From Opitutia bacterium Tous-C4FEB (GTDB lineage: Bacteria > Verrucomicrobiota > Verrucomicrobiia > Opitutales > Opitutaceae): a stretch of DNA of 64,000 bases. Positions 26,806 through 35,723 of this stretch are shown here, piece after piece. The stretch covers positions 1-64,000 of the forward strand of contig NEVA01000014.1 in the NCBI GenBank assembly GCA_002304445.1, given 5' to 3'. The notes under the pieces are model-generated. The model saw nothing but the letters and a program-made list of their open reading frames with translations, made no database searches and was not told where the DNA came from. Made by a program: the position numbers and the translations under genes. Each line of letters begins with the position of its first letter. Position 1 is the first letter of the stretch.

Positions 26806-27516
26806 ATGCTGTCGGTTGCCGATCTCACGAAGTCCTTTGTCAGCCCGGAAGGTGGGCGGGCGGAGATCGTGCGCGTGGGGCGGTTCGAGCTCGCCGCGGG
26901 AGAGCAGCGGGCGTTGCGCGGGGAAAGCGGCTCGGGCAAGACGACGTTTTTGAATCTGATCGCGGGAATTCTGGCGGCCGACGGCGGGCGCGTGGAGCTC
27001 GACGGGATCGATCTGGCAGCGTTGCCCGAGGCGAAGCGCGACCGGCTGCGGGCGGACAAGATCGGTTATATTTTTCAGACTTTTAATCTGCTCCAAGGCT
27101 ACACGGTGTTGGAAAACGTGCTGCTCGGCATGAGCTTTGGTCCGCGCGGCGTGGATCGGGTGCACGCGGTGGAGCTGCTGCGGCGCGTGGGGCTGGAGCA
27201 CCGGCTCGGCCATTTCCCCCGACAGCTTTCCACCGGGCAACAACAGCGCGTCGCGGTGGCGCGGGCGTTGGCGAACCGGCCCAAGCTCGTGCTGGCCGAC
27301 GAGCCGACGGGAAACCTGGACCGGACGAGTGCGCGCGAGGCGTTGGCGCTGATCCGCGAAGTGTGCCGGGAGAACGGCGCGGCGTTGCTCCTCGTGAGCC
27401 ACGACGACGGCGTGCTCGCGCAATTTGAGGGCCTGCAGGATTTCGCGGTGATCAACGCGGCGGCGCGGCGTGGTCCCGGTGCGGTGCCGGCCGACGGCAA
27501 GGAGGGCGGGTCGTGA
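26806..27516 (+). CDS. ABC transporter ATP-binding protein, LolD/MacB type
   Basis: A 236-residue ABC ATPase with Walker A GESGSGKTT (about 41-49), Q-loop region YIFQTFNLLQG, signature LSTGQQQR (the usual SGGQ is STGQ), Walker B LVLADEPTGNLD and switch His in LVSHDD. Sequence type is that of LolD/MacB/FtsE exporters that act on lipoproteins or peptides in the envelope. The downstream permease gene starts inside its stop codon (GTGA), so the two form a transporter unit. Confidence 0.92.
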   Translation: MLSVADLTKSFVSPEGGRAEIVRVGRFELAAGEQRALRGESGSGKTTFLNLIAGILAADGGRVELDGIDLAALPEAKRDRLRADKIGYIFQTFNLLQGYTVLENVLLGMSFGPRGVDRVHAVELLRRVGLEHRLGHFPRQLSTGQQQRVAVARALANRPKLVLADEPTGNLDRTSAREALALIREVCRENGAALLLVSHDDGVLAQFEGLQDFAVINAAARRGPGAVPADGKEGGS

Positions 27517-28718
27517 CGCTGCCGCTCATCGTTTACCGTTCCCTGCGGCAGCACGCGCTTTCGACGCTGATCACGGCCGGCAGCATCGCGCTCGCGTGCG
27601 GGTTGTTGATGACGGTGTGGGTGGTGAAGACGCAGGCGCAGGCGGCGTTCGTTTCGACCTCGACGGCGTTCGATGCGGTGTTGGGTGCGCGGGGTTCGAA
27701 GCTGCAACTGGTGCTCAACGGCATTTTTCATCTGGAGGCCTCGCCGGGCAATCTGGCGGCGAGCGACTACGAGCTGATCCGAAAACACCCGGCGGTGAAG
27801 ACGGCGATCCCGATTGCGGTGGGCGACAATCTGCGCGGCTACCGGATCGTGGGCACGGTGCCGCAGCTGTTGACGAACGTGGAGTATGCGCCGGGGAAGA
27901 AATATGCGGTGGCGCCGGGTGGGAAAGTTTTCGGTGAGGCCGCGCGGGAGGCGGTGGTCGGCAGCTTCGCGGCGGAGCGGCTCGGGCTGAAGGTGGGCTC
28001 CACGTTCCAACCGTTTCATGGACTCACCTTCGACGAAAAGGCGCTGCACGAGGAAGTGTTCACGGTGACGGGAATTCTGACCCCGACGAATACGCCGGCC
28101 GACAAAGTGATCTGGGTGCCGATCAAGGGGGTGCAGACGATGAGCGGCCATGATCCGAAGGCCGCGACCGATGTGAGCGCGGTGCTGATCCAACTGCGGG
28201 CGGCCTCCGCGGGCGTGATGCTTGACCTGATGATCAACAAACAAGGCAACCGGATGACCTTCGCCTATCCGGTGGGCGCGATCATGGCGGATTTTTTCGG
28301 GAAGATTTCGTGGTTCGACCGCGTGCTCGCGCTGGTGGCGTATCTGGTGGCGTTGGTCGCGGCGGGCTCGGTGCTCGCGAGCATCTACAATTCGATGAGT
28401 GCGCGGCAGCGCGACCTCGCGATCTTGCGCGCGCTCGGCGCCCGGCGCAGGACGATTTTCGGTGCGGTGGTGGCGGAAGCCGCGGGCATCGGCGCGCTCG
28501 GCGCGGCGGTCGGATTCGCGATTTATTTTGGTCTGCTGACGCTGGTGGCCGAGGTGATCCGTGCGCAGACGGGGGTCGTGCTCGATGTGACCGAGGGCCA
28601 TGCGGTGCTGTGGATTTGTCCGCTGGCGATGACGGCCCTGTGTGCGCTGGGCGGCGCGGTGCCGGCGGTGAAGGCGTATCGGACTCCGGTGGCGGAGACG
28701 CTCGCGCCGGTTTCCTGA
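27513..28718 (+). CDS. ABC transporter permease, FtsX/MacB family
   Basis: A 401-residue permease with an N-terminal membrane helix (about 13-38), a periplasmic MacB-like domain, and a C-terminal FtsX domain with three membrane helices beginning near residue 265. The coupling segment SARQRDLAILRALGARR (about 295) is diagnostic. The GTG start at 27513 overlaps the ATPase stop. Together they likely drive mechanotransmission or lipoprotein transfer rather than import; no adaptor protein is adjacent. Confidence 0.88.
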   Translation: MTLPLIVYRSLRQHALSTLITAGSIALACGLLMTVWVVKTQAQAAFVSTSTAFDAVLGARGSKLQLVLNGIFHLEASPGNLAASDYELIRKHPAVKTAIPIAVGDNLRGYRIVGTVPQLLTNVEYAPGKKYAVAPGGKVFGEAAREAVVGSFAAERLGLKVGSTFQPFHGLTFDEKALHEEVFTVTGILTPTNTPADKVIWVPIKGVQTMSGHDPKAATDVSAVLIQLRAASAGVMLDLMINKQGNRMTFAYPVGAIMADFFGKISWFDRVLALVAYLVALVAAGSVLASIYNSMSARQRDLAILRALGARRRTIFGAVVAEAAGIGALGAAVGFAIYFGLLTLVAEVIRAQTGVVLDVTEGHAVLWICPLAMTALCALGGAVPAVKAYRTPVAETLAPVS

Positions 28719-28772
28719 CCCAACGCCTCGGCACTCGACACGGGGCGGTTCGGGCGCAAAGCATCGGCCCCG

Positions 28773-29426
28773 ATGAAAACACGATTTGCTTTCTTGCTCC
28801 CCGCGCTCGCGCTCAGTTTCGCGGCCCTCCAGGCCGCCGACAAAACCTCCGCTTGGACGACGATGTTCAACGGCAAGGATCTCACCGGTTGGAAGGCCAA
28901 CGACGAAACCCCCAATGTGTTCAAGGTCGAGGAAGGCGTGCTCAAGGTCGACGGCGGCGGACGCGCCCACCTCTTTTATGGGGCGGACGGCGCGGCGTCG
29001 TTCAAGAATTTCGAGTTCAAGGCCAAGGTGAAAACCACGCCGGGCTCCAATGCCGGAATTTATTTTCACACGGCGTTTGAGCCCAAGGGCTGGCCGAGCA
29101 AGGGCTACGAGTGCCAGGTGAACGCCACGCATAAAGACGTCAAAAAAACGGGCGGCCTTTATGCGGTGCAGGACGTGTTGAACGTGGCTCCGAACACCGA
29201 CGACGTGTGGTTCGACTATTACATCAAGGTCGAGGGCAAGCGGATCATCATCCAGATCGACGGCAAAACGACGGTCGACTGGACCGAACCCGCCGACTGG
29301 GATCCGTCGAAGACGCTGAAGAACATGAACGGCCGCAAGCTCAGCTCAGGCACCATCGCGATCCAAGGCCACGACCCGAAGAGCATCACGTATTTCAAGG
29401 ATCTCATGATCCGCGCCCTGCCCTGA
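28773..29426 (+). CDS. Secreted DUF1080 protein
   Basis: A 217-residue exported protein with a signal peptide (cleavage near LQAADK, residue 22) and one DUF1080 domain: TMFNGKDLTGWKA at about 29-41, PGSNAGIYFHT, KGYECQVN and the C-terminal IAIQGHDPKSITYFKDLMIR. It is shorter than the copy at 275-1051 and only distantly similar. It lies 54 bases after the ABC permease gene and ends at a strong terminator, so it may be the last gene of that unit or independent. Confidence 0.88.
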   Translation: MKTRFAFLLPALALSFAALQAADKTSAWTTMFNGKDLTGWKANDETPNVFKVEEGVLKVDGGGRAHLFYGADGAASFKNFEFKAKVKTTPGSNAGIYFHTAFEPKGWPSKGYECQVNATHKDVKKTGGLYAVQDVLNVAPNTDDVWFDYYIKVEGKRIIIQIDGKTTVDWTEPADWDPSKTLKNMNGRKLSSGTIAIQGHDPKSITYFKDLMIRALP

Positions 29427-29451
29427 GCGGCGCTTCTGCTTTAAGATCTCG

Positions 29452-29480
29452 GCCGGTGCGATTTTCGCACCGGCTTTTTT
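29452..29480 (+). terminator. Strong intrinsic terminator
   Basis: A perfect 10-bp stem (GCCGGTGCGA at 29452-29461, TCGCACCGGC at 29465-29474) with a TTT loop is followed by six T residues. It lies 26 bases after the DUF1080 stop. Confidence 0.95.
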
Positions 29481-29544
29481 GTGGGTTGAGACCGCTTCGC
29501 GCCCTGCTTCGAGGTGGGGTTCCCGCATGCGAGACGCCATCCGG

Positions 29545-29604
29545 CTGTAGAACCGACCGTTGGTCGGTTGGGAAGACCAGCCCGACCCACGGTCGGGCCT
29601 ACAG
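29545..29604. repeat. Two opposed copies of a CCGACC/GGTCGG hairpin element, family B
   Basis: Consensus CCGACC-N3-GGTCGG-N2-CTACAG. One copy reads on the minus strand (29567-29545) and one on the plus strand (29582-29604); both have 8-bp perfect stems when flanking bases are counted. A third copy is at 37337-37359. They lie between the terminator at 29480 and the end of the convergent prepilin peptidase gene. Confidence 0.7.
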
Positions 29605-29623
29605 GTCCGGTCAAATTCAGGCT

Positions 29624-30541
29624 TTAGAACAGCTCGCCGAATTGCGCGAACCACGCGTCAACGAAGCTCCGGAAAACCAGAAAATAGAGCACGGCGGCGA
29701 TGGCCAGCATCGGGCCGAACGGCACTTGCACGCCGAAGCCGAGCGCGGCGGGTTCGCCCTCCGGCGTTTCTGATTTCAGCGCGGCCGGGGCCGGGGAACG
29801 GCCGGCGACTTTTTGCCAAATGAGGGCGATGATGAACCACAGCGTGCCGACGACCGCGCCGCCGAACACCGACGTCACCGCTCCCTGCCAGCCGGTGAAC
29901 GCCCCGATGGCGCCCACGAATTTTACGTCGCCGAAGCCCATCGCCTCTTTCTTGAAAACAAACTCCGCCAGCAGCGCGATCCAGAGCACGAGCCCTGAGC
30001 CGACCAGCAGGCCCTGAAGCGAGACGGTGGCGGAGCGCAGACTGGCGAGGGCGAAGAATTCGTTTTGTTGGCCGTGAAGCGCCGGCACCAGCAACGAGAG
30101 CAGCACCCCGAAAACGCCGAGCCCAAGGGTGAACACATCGGGGATAATCATGTGATCGAGATCGATGAACGTGGCGCAGACCAAACACGCGACAAACACC
30201 CAGCCCACGGCCGCGACGGCGGGAGGAAACGTCAGCCAGCACGCGAGAAAAAGCCCGGCGGTGAGCAGTTCGACAAAAGGATAGCGAAACGAAAACGGCT
30301 GGCCGCAGCAGCGGGCCCGGCCGCGCAGGAGCAGCCACGAAAGCACGGGGATGTTGTCGCGCCAGGCGATCGGCCGGCCGCAGCCGCAATGCGAGCCGGG
30401 GGTGACGATGGATTTTTCCGCCGGCACGCGGTAAATGACCACGTTGAGAAAACTCCCGACCATGGCCCCGAAGACCGCGACGGCCGCGGGGAAAAACCAC
30501 GGCAGTTGGGCGGAAAGTTCGGTGTAGGCGGAAAGGTTCAT
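29624..30541 (-). CDS. pilD: Prepilin peptidase (type IV leader peptidase)
   Basis: A 305-residue polytopic membrane aspartyl protease that cleaves and usually N-methylates type IV pilin-like precursors. The GSFLNVVIYR methylase-side motif is at about 29-38, the Cys cluster is CGC ... CC (near 53-80), and the two catalytic Asp motifs are IDLDHMIIPD and GFGDVKFVG. A long cytoplasmic insert precedes the last helix. No pilin genes are in the window, so substrates (pseudopilins are common in this phylum) lie elsewhere. Confidence 0.92.
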   Translation of the reverse strand: MNLSAYTELSAQLPWFFPAAVAVFGAMVGSFLNVVIYRVPAEKSIVTPGSHCGCGRPIAWRDNIPVLSWLLLRGRARCCGQPFSFRYPFVELLTAGLFLACWLTFPPAVAAVGWVFVACLVCATFIDLDHMIIPDVFTLGLGVFGVLLSLLVPALHGQQNEFFALASLRSATVSLQGLLVGSGLVLWIALLAEFVFKKEAMGFGDVKFVGAIGAFTGWQGAVTSVFGGAVVGTLWFIIALIWQKVAGRSPAPAALKSETPEGEPAALGFGVQVPFGPMLAIAAVLYFLVFRSFVDAWFAQFGELF

Positions 30542-30584
30542 CGACGGTAGCCGGCCTGGTCCGACGGTGCGGGGAAGAGGCTGG

Positions 30585-31172
30585 TCAGTAGTTGGCGCCC
30601 CACTTTTTGCGCGTCAGGGATTTCACGAAATCCGGGTAAGCGGTGACGTGATAGATCTCGGTGGTCTTGCCCGCCGTGTCGGTGAGCACGAAGTGGTAGA
30701 TGCGCATCGAAGTCGTGATCGTGTAGACCCACGCGAGGTGTTCATCTCCGGCGCGCTGGGGCTCGGAGGTGCCCTTCCAGATGCCGGCCTCAAGTTTCGG
30801 CGCGGCGTCGTTCACGAGGGGAACGGCCGCGGCTTCCTCGGTGACATCCGAGACCTGCACGCGCGTGAGGGCCGCGCCGGCCGGGGCGGAGAACGAGAAT
30901 TGATAGCGGATTTCCTGGCCGTCTTCGGAGGGCAGATAGACGGCGGTTTTGACCTCGTAGCCGTTGGCGCGGCCGGGTTCGGCGCCCTTGGAGCCGAAGG
31001 TGAAGGGGACCACTTTTCCACCGGTGATCGTGATTTTGCTGATGATCTGCGGGGAGACGCAGCTCGTGAGCAGCAACGGGAGGCAGAGCAACGGGAGGGC
31101 GAAGAGGGAGGAGGATAAAGGAGAGCGACGCACGGGCAAAGCGTCGGGGCCGGCGCGAAAGGAGGCAAGCAT
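30585..31172 (-). CDS. Putative lipoprotein, unknown function
   Basis: A 195-residue protein with a basic N-terminus, hydrophobic segment and lipobox LLTSC (Cys near residue 38), so it is probably a lipoprotein of the cell envelope. The mature part is beta-rich with segments ITGGKVVPFTFGSK, VKTAVYLPSEDGQ and YHFVLTDTAGKTTEIYHV. I recognise no domain. It lies 43 bases upstream of the prepilin peptidase gene on the same strand and may be co-transcribed with it. Confidence 0.75.
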   Translation of the reverse strand: MLASFRAGPDALPVRRSPLSSSLFALPLLCLPLLLTSCVSPQIISKITITGGKVVPFTFGSKGAEPGRANGYEVKTAVYLPSEDGQEIRYQFSFSAPAGAALTRVQVSDVTEEAAAVPLVNDAAPKLEAGIWKGTSEPQRAGDEHLAWVYTITTSMRIYHFVLTDTAGKTTEIYHVTAYPDFVKSLTRKKWGANY

Positions 31173-31236
31173 CGGGTCGCGGATGAACGTTTACGGCGGC
31201 ACTTTGACCGGTTGAACTGGTCGCAAAAATTCTCGC

Positions 31237-32076
31237 ATGAAACGTTTCTCCCTCGTTCTCGGTCTGGTCCTGGCGCTTTCGCTCCCCGCGGCGGAAAGCG
31301 AAACGCTTGCCCAGCGCACGCTCCGCCAGATCACGGAAAGCCAGCGCGAGCTCTTCGAAGATGCGGTGAAGCAGGGCGACAAGCTCGACGAAGAGTCGTT
31401 TCGCGTGCAGCTCCAGCGACTCAGCCACAGCTACGAACGGTTTCTCCAAGACAACCCCAACCACGCCGAAGCCTACGCCTCCTACGGCTATTTGCTGCGC
31501 AAGGTCGATATGCGGAAGCAGGCGGCGGCGATGCTGCTGAAGTCGAACCAGCTCGATCCGAATATCCCGCTCGTCAAAAACCAGATCGGCAATCTGCTCG
31601 CCGAGGACGGCCGGCCGCTCGATGCGTTCCCGTATTTCATGGCGGCGATCAAGCTGATGCCCAAGGAGCCGCTCTATCATTACCAAGTCGGCACGTTGCT
31701 GCACGAAGCGCGGGATGAGTTTCTCAAGAGCGGCGAGTGGACGCGGCCGGCGCTCGACCAAGCGATGCACGGAGCGTTCAAGACCGCGGCGGAGCTGGCG
31801 CCGGATCGCTTCGAGTTTGGTTACCGTTACGGCGAGTCGTTTTATGATTTGGCGGAGCCGCCATGGGATGAGGCGCTGAAGGTCTGGGCCGGGCTGGAGG
31901 ACAAGGCCGAGACGGATATCGAGCGGCAGACGCTGCGGCTGCATGCGGCCAATATCTTGCTCAAACAGGCGAAGCCGGAACAGGCGAACGTGTTGCTTTT
32001 GACGGTGACGGCGCCGGAGCTGCAGGGGCAGAAGCAAAAGCTGGTTGCGCCGCCGGCCGGGACCGAGAAAAAGTAG
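31237..32076 (+). CDS. Exported TPR-repeat protein
   Basis: A 279-residue protein with signal peptide (cleavage near PAAESE, residue 20) and tetratricopeptide-like helices, for example HAEAYASYGYLLRKVDM and YHYQVGTLLHEARDEF. TPR arrays mediate protein contacts; the partner is unknown. Its stop is 6 bases before the M50 protease gene, which in turn overlaps prmB, making a three-gene operon. The C-terminus is a short basic tail. Confidence 0.85.
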   Translation: MKRFSLVLGLVLALSLPAAESETLAQRTLRQITESQRELFEDAVKQGDKLDEESFRVQLQRLSHSYERFLQDNPNHAEAYASYGYLLRKVDMRKQAAAMLLKSNQLDPNIPLVKNQIGNLLAEDGRPLDAFPYFMAAIKLMPKEPLYHYQVGTLLHEARDEFLKSGEWTRPALDQAMHGAFKTAAELAPDRFEFGYRYGESFYDLAEPPWDEALKVWAGLEDKAETDIERQTLRLHAANILLKQAKPEQANVLLLTVTAPELQGQKQKLVAPPAGTEKK

Positions 32077-32082
32077 CCGGAT

Positions 32083-32736
32083 ATGGATACCGGCTTCAGC
32101 CTCGCGGCGCTACGCGAGGGACTCATGTTTTATATCGTGCTCATCGTGAGCCTGTGCATCCACGAATGGGCCCATGCTTTCACGGCGGACCGGCTCGGCG
32201 ATGACACGCCGCGGCGGGATGGCCGGGTGACGTTGAACCCGATCGCGCACATGGATTTGTTTGGCTCCGTGATTTTTCCGTTGGTGTGTATTTTTGTGAT
32301 TCCGGGCGGGTTTCTTTTCGGGTGGGGCAAGCCGGTCATGATCAATCCGTCCAACTTTGCCGACCGGAAGCGCGGCGATGTCATCACGACGTTGGCGGGT
32401 CCGATGTCGAATCTCGCGCTGGCGCTGTTGGCCGCGGTGATCGGCGGAATCGTGTTTCGCTCTGAGCCCCGGGCGCTGGAGCTCGTCCAACTGGTGCTTA
32501 CGCTCAATGTGGCGCTCGCGGTGTTTAATTTGATCCCCTTGCCGCCGCTCGACGGCGGCGTGCTGATGAGGCACGCGGTCGGCATGAGCGAGGAAATGTT
32601 CTACAACATCTCGCGTTGGAGCATGATCGTGTTGCTGATCGCGATCAACATCCCGCCGATCCGGCAGCTGCTCGGCATGATCATGGCGATCGTGAGCTGG
32701 CCGTTTGCGATGCTGTTTCAGCTGGTTGCCGGATGA
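32083..32736 (+). CDS. Site-2-protease-like zinc metalloprotease (M50)
   Basis: A 217-residue polytopic membrane protein with the zinc-binding motif HEWAH (residues 27-31) in the first helix region, the family strand NPIAHMDLFGS and the third ligand in FNLIPLPPLDGG near 150. Short M50 proteins without PDZ domain cleave membrane-bound substrates; the target is unknown. It is followed by prmB with a 4-base ATGA overlap. Confidence 0.9.
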   Translation: MDTGFSLAALREGLMFYIVLIVSLCIHEWAHAFTADRLGDDTPRRDGRVTLNPIAHMDLFGSVIFPLVCIFVIPGGFLFGWGKPVMINPSNFADRKRGDVITTLAGPMSNLALALLAAVIGGIVFRSEPRALELVQLVLTLNVALAVFNLIPLPPLDGGVLMRHAVGMSEEMFYNISRWSMIVLLIAINIPPIRQLLGMIMAIVSWPFAMLFQLVAG

Positions 32737-33650
32737 AGCCCCGCGATCTGCTGGCCGGTGCGGCCCGTTGGGTGACTTTGGGCGACTGGCTGCGCGGCGC
32801 GGAGAAGCTTTACGCGAAGGCCGGGGCGACGCTGGGCCAAGTGGCGGCGAGCGCCCATGACGAGGCGCTCTATCTGCTCCTGCGCACGCTCGATCTGCCG
32901 CTCGACAGCAATGAAAGCGTGCTGAAGAAAAAACTCACGCCGGCGGAGCACGGCGCGGTGACGGCGGTGTTTCGGCGACGGTTGGTCGAGCACGTGCCGG
33001 CGGCGTATCTCACGCGCGAGGCGTGGCTGGGCGAACATCGCTTTTACGTGGATGAACGCGTGATCATCCCGCGTTCGTATTTTTTGGAAATCATCCCCGA
33101 GCAGCTCGACGGGTGGCTGCCCGATCCGAAGAAAGTCACCCGGGTCGTCGATGTCTGCACGGGCTCGGGTTGCCTCGCTATTTTGTTGGCGAAGCATTTT
33201 CCGAAGGCGGCGGTGGACGCCGTCGATCTCTCGCCGGCAGCGCTCGAGGTGGCGGCGATCAACGTCAAAGCGCACCGGCTCGAGAAGCGCGTGACGTTGC
33301 ACCGGAGCGACGTGTTCGACGCGGTGCCGGCGGTGAAGTATGACGTGATCCTGAGCAACCCGCCCTATGAGCCCAGCGCGCATTGCGATGCGTTGCCGGC
33401 GGAGTTCAAGCAGGAGCCACGCATGGCGCTCGACGGTGGTGGTGACGGCCTCGACATCATCCGCACGTTGCTCCGAGAAGCGCGCACGCGGCTGCAACCG
33501 CATGGGATCGTGTTGATTGAGGTGGGCGGACTGCGCGCGGCGATGGACCGGGAGTTTGCGGCGCTCGATCTGTCGTGGTTGCCCACGGGCGACGGCAGCG
33601 ACTGCGTGTGCGTGGTGGGGGCCGCGCGGCTGAAAACCTGGCGAGGATGA
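32733..33650 (+). CDS. prmB: PrmB-type glutamine methyltransferase (ribosomal protein L3)
   Basis: A 305-residue HemK-family SAM methyltransferase. The N-terminal helper domain contains VPAAYLTREAWLGEHRFYVDERVIIPRS-like features typical of PrmB (quoted here only in part: YLTREAWLG, FYVDERVIIPRS); motif I is DVCTGSGCLAI and the glutamine-binding NPPY is near residue 205. The PrmB hallmark LPAEFKQEPRMAL followed by DGLDIIRTLL favours PrmB over PrmC. ATG 32733 overlaps the M50 gene stop; the longer upstream frame is a shadow of that gene. Confidence 0.88.
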   Translation: MKPRDLLAGAARWVTLGDWLRGAEKLYAKAGATLGQVAASAHDEALYLLLRTLDLPLDSNESVLKKKLTPAEHGAVTAVFRRRLVEHVPAAYLTREAWLGEHRFYVDERVIIPRSYFLEIIPEQLDGWLPDPKKVTRVVDVCTGSGCLAILLAKHFPKAAVDAVDLSPAALEVAAINVKAHRLEKRVTLHRSDVFDAVPAVKYDVILSNPPYEPSAHCDALPAEFKQEPRMALDGGGDGLDIIRTLLREARTRLQPHGIVLIEVGGLRAAMDREFAALDLSWLPTGDGSDCVCVVGAARLKTWRG

Positions 33651-33914
33651 GCCGGCGTCTTGTAACTTAATGCGCAATAAACCCGGGGTTTGCGGGAGCG
33701 TTTCCGGGTGAGTGCGAAACGAGCGATCGTAGAGAGGGGACGGCCCGCAGATACGCCCGACGCCTGGGGCAGGGGCTTCCCGCGCGGAAAAAGGCAGACG
33801 GGCCGACTGGGCAGGCCTCCCGCTTCCTCTAGGCGGCTGACGGAGGACGAAGAATTACCCGGTCAAAAAGATGGATCCAAATTGACTTACGGAGTGCGCT
33901 AGAAACCTTGCGGC
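33651..33914 (+). other. Gene-free leader of pdxST with nested inverted repeats
   Basis: No credible gene lies here. Nested complementary blocks suggest a rod-like RNA: GCGGGAG (33692-33698) with CTCCCGC (33827-33833), CGGCCCG (33741-33747) with CGGGCCG (33799-33805), and a small hairpin CCTG-GGG-CAGG inside. A local dyad CGTTTC/GAAACG (33699-33721) competes with the outer pair. It does not match TPP, cobalamin, SAM or glycine riboswitch cores that I know. It could be an mRNA leader or a small RNA. Confidence 0.35.
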
Positions 33915-34841
33915 ATGGCCTCACTTCAAACGAAAGATCGTTCCGTCTCTATCCCCGGCTTCACCGCCGAAGAACTCGTGAGCAAGATTGGTTTTTGCGA
34001 GCAACTCAAAGGGGGCGTCATCATGGATGTGATCGATCCCGAGCAGGCTCGTATCGCCGAGGACGCCGGAGCGTGTGCGGTGATGGCGCTCGAGCGGGTG
34101 CCGGCCGACATCCGCAAACATGGCGGCGTCGCGCGGGCCAGCGATCCCGACATGATCGCCAGCATCCAGCGGACGGTCAGTATTCCGGTGATGGCGAAAG
34201 TGCGTATCGGCCATTTTGTCGAGGCACAGATGCTTGAGTCGATGGAGGTGGATTGCATCGACGAGAGCGAGGTGCTCACGCCCGCCGACGACGAGTTTCA
34301 GATCGATAAACGGAGTTTTAAAACGCCCTTCGTCTGCGGTTGCCGCGATCTCGGCGAGGCGCTGCGGCGCATCCATGAAGGAGCCTCGATGATTCGCACC
34401 AAGGGCGAGGCGGGCACCGGAAATGTCGTCGAGGCGGTGCGGCACATGCGTACCTTGCTGTCGCAGATTCGCGGATTGCGCGGGATGGACGCTTTGCAAC
34501 TTGAGAAGAAGGCGGTGGAGATGCGGGTGCCCTTCGATTTGGTCGCGTGGGTCGCGGAGCGGCAGAAGCTGCCGGTGCCTAACTTCTCCGCCGGTGGCGT
34601 TGCGACGCCCGCCGACGCCGCGCTGATGATGCAACTTGGCGCCGAGACGGTTTTTGTCGGATCAGGTATTTTCAAGAGCGGCGACCCGGCGCAGCGCGCC
34701 AAGGCGATGGTGCGCGCCGTCGCACATTTCAACGACCCCAAGATGCTCGTTGAAGTCTCAAGAGGTCTCGGGGAAGCGATGGTCGGCATTGATATCAACC
34801 TCATGCCCGCGCACGAGCGCATGGCCGGTCGTGGCGTCTAA
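33915..34841 (+). CDS. pdxS: Pyridoxal 5'-phosphate synthase lyase subunit
   Basis: A 308-residue PdxS, which makes PLP from ribose 5-phosphate, glyceraldehyde 3-phosphate and ammonia delivered by PdxT. The TIM barrel carries the catalytic Asp in MDVIDPEQA (about residue 36), the first Lys in VMAKVRIGH (about 94) and the second Lys in [14 protein letters not shown] (about 162). Length and motifs are normal. pdxT overlaps its 3' end by 11 bases. The N-terminal extension before [12 protein letters not shown] is slightly longer than in Bacillus. Confidence 0.97.
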   Translation: MASLQTKDRSVSIPGFTAEELVSKIGFCEQLKGGVIMDVIDPEQARIAEDAGACAVMALERVPADIRKHGGVARASDPDMIASIQRTVSIPVMAKVRIGHFVEAQMLESMEVDCIDESEVLTPADDEFQIDKRSFKTPFVCGCRDLGEALRRIHEGASMIRTKGEAGTGNVVEAVRHMRTLLSQIRGLRGMDALQLEKKAVEMRVPFDLVAWVAERQKLPVPNFSAGGVATPADAALMMQLGAETVFVGSGIFKSGDPAQRAKAMVRAVAHFNDPKMLVEVSRGLGEAMVGIDINLMPAHERMAGRGV

Positions 34842-35457
34842 AGCCGGGGACGGAGACACGCTTCCGGTCGGCGTGCTGGCCTTGCAGGGGGATTTCGTCG
34901 ATCACGAAGCGGCGTTGCAACGGCACGGGCTGTGCACTCGCCAAGTGCGCACCGTGGCGGATTTGAATGCTTTGGGGGGATTGGTCCTTCCCGGGGGCGA
35001 GAGCACGACGATGTTGAAACTGCTCGATGTCGATGGCCTGTGGGAACCGCTGGGCGCGGTGTTGCGCAGCGGGTTGCCGGTGTTTGCGACCTGTGCCGGC
35101 ATGATTCTTTTGGCCGAGCAGGTCGAGAACCCTGTCCAGCGCAGTTACGCGCTTCTGCCCATCACGGTGGTGCGAAACGGCTATGGCCGGCAGTTTCACT
35201 CGGGCACCTTTGCCTTGAATTCTGCGGTGCTCCCGGCCGGCACTTCCGGCACGTTTATCCGAGCTCCTCGCATCACTCGGGTGGGAATGGGCTGCGACGT
35301 ACTTGCCTCTCGCGGCGATGACCCGGTGCTGGTGCAGAAAGGTCCGATTATGGCCGCGTGCTTTCATCCGGAGCTGCAACCGGGGTCAAACCCGGTGGTC
35401 GCCCGGTTCGTCGCTGCGGTGCGAAAGCACGCGATGCTCCCCGCTGGCGGGGCCTGA
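34831..35457 (+). CDS. pdxT: Pyridoxal 5'-phosphate synthase glutaminase subunit
   Basis: A 208-residue class I glutamine amidotransferase that feeds ammonia to PdxS. The family start [17 protein letters not shown] is present, with the GGESTTM oxyanion segment, catalytic Cys in [11 protein letters not shown] (about 82) and His/Glu in ACFHPEL near 172. GTG 34831 is chosen as start since it gives an 11-residue lead before the first strand and overlaps the pdxS end; no ATG is available in a sensible place. The long upstream open frame is the antiparallel-free shadow of pdxS and is not translated. Confidence 0.93.
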   Translation: MASKAGDGDTLPVGVLALQGDFVDHEAALQRHGLCTRQVRTVADLNALGGLVLPGGESTTMLKLLDVDGLWEPLGAVLRSGLPVFATCAGMILLAEQVENPVQRSYALLPITVVRNGYGRQFHSGTFALNSAVLPAGTSGTFIRAPRITRVGMGCDVLASRGDDPVLVQKGPIMAACFHPELQPGSNPVVARFVAAVRKHAMLPAGGA

Positions 35458-35723
35458 CGGCATCGGTTCAGCCCCGAGCGGCCTCGACATCCCTCAGGCG
35501 GACGACGCCGACCGCGCGTTCCGGTCCGCGGTTGGCGAAGGCGACGCCGACTTCGCGCAGGAGGGAAACAGCCATAGATTTCGGCGCGAAGGAGCAGCGG
35601 GCGCGCGGCTGCGGCGCAGACAGGATTCGGAGCGTTGCGCACGGTTTCGTGGTGATTCCGCGGTTGTCAGAAATTGGCGGGCGCGTTGGCATGAAGGGCG
35701 CTTTTTGTCCCTATTCTTTTTTT

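Noticed and set aside
33690..33850. Considered as 6S RNA, RNase P RNA or SRP RNA
   Set aside because: None of the conserved core sequences of RNase P or SRP RNA is present, and a 6S-like rod cannot be claimed without covariation; left as an unnamed structured region.
34636..34830. Upstream extension of pdxT
   Set aside because: These codons overlap pdxS in another frame and have shadow composition; the PdxT fold starts after the GTG at 34831.
35468..35692. Small minus-strand open frame in the gap between pdxT and puuD
   Set aside because: Only about 35 codons look protein-like, there is no start signal or neighbour support, and the rest is Arg/Pro-rich. The 266-base gap otherwise shows nothing I can name.
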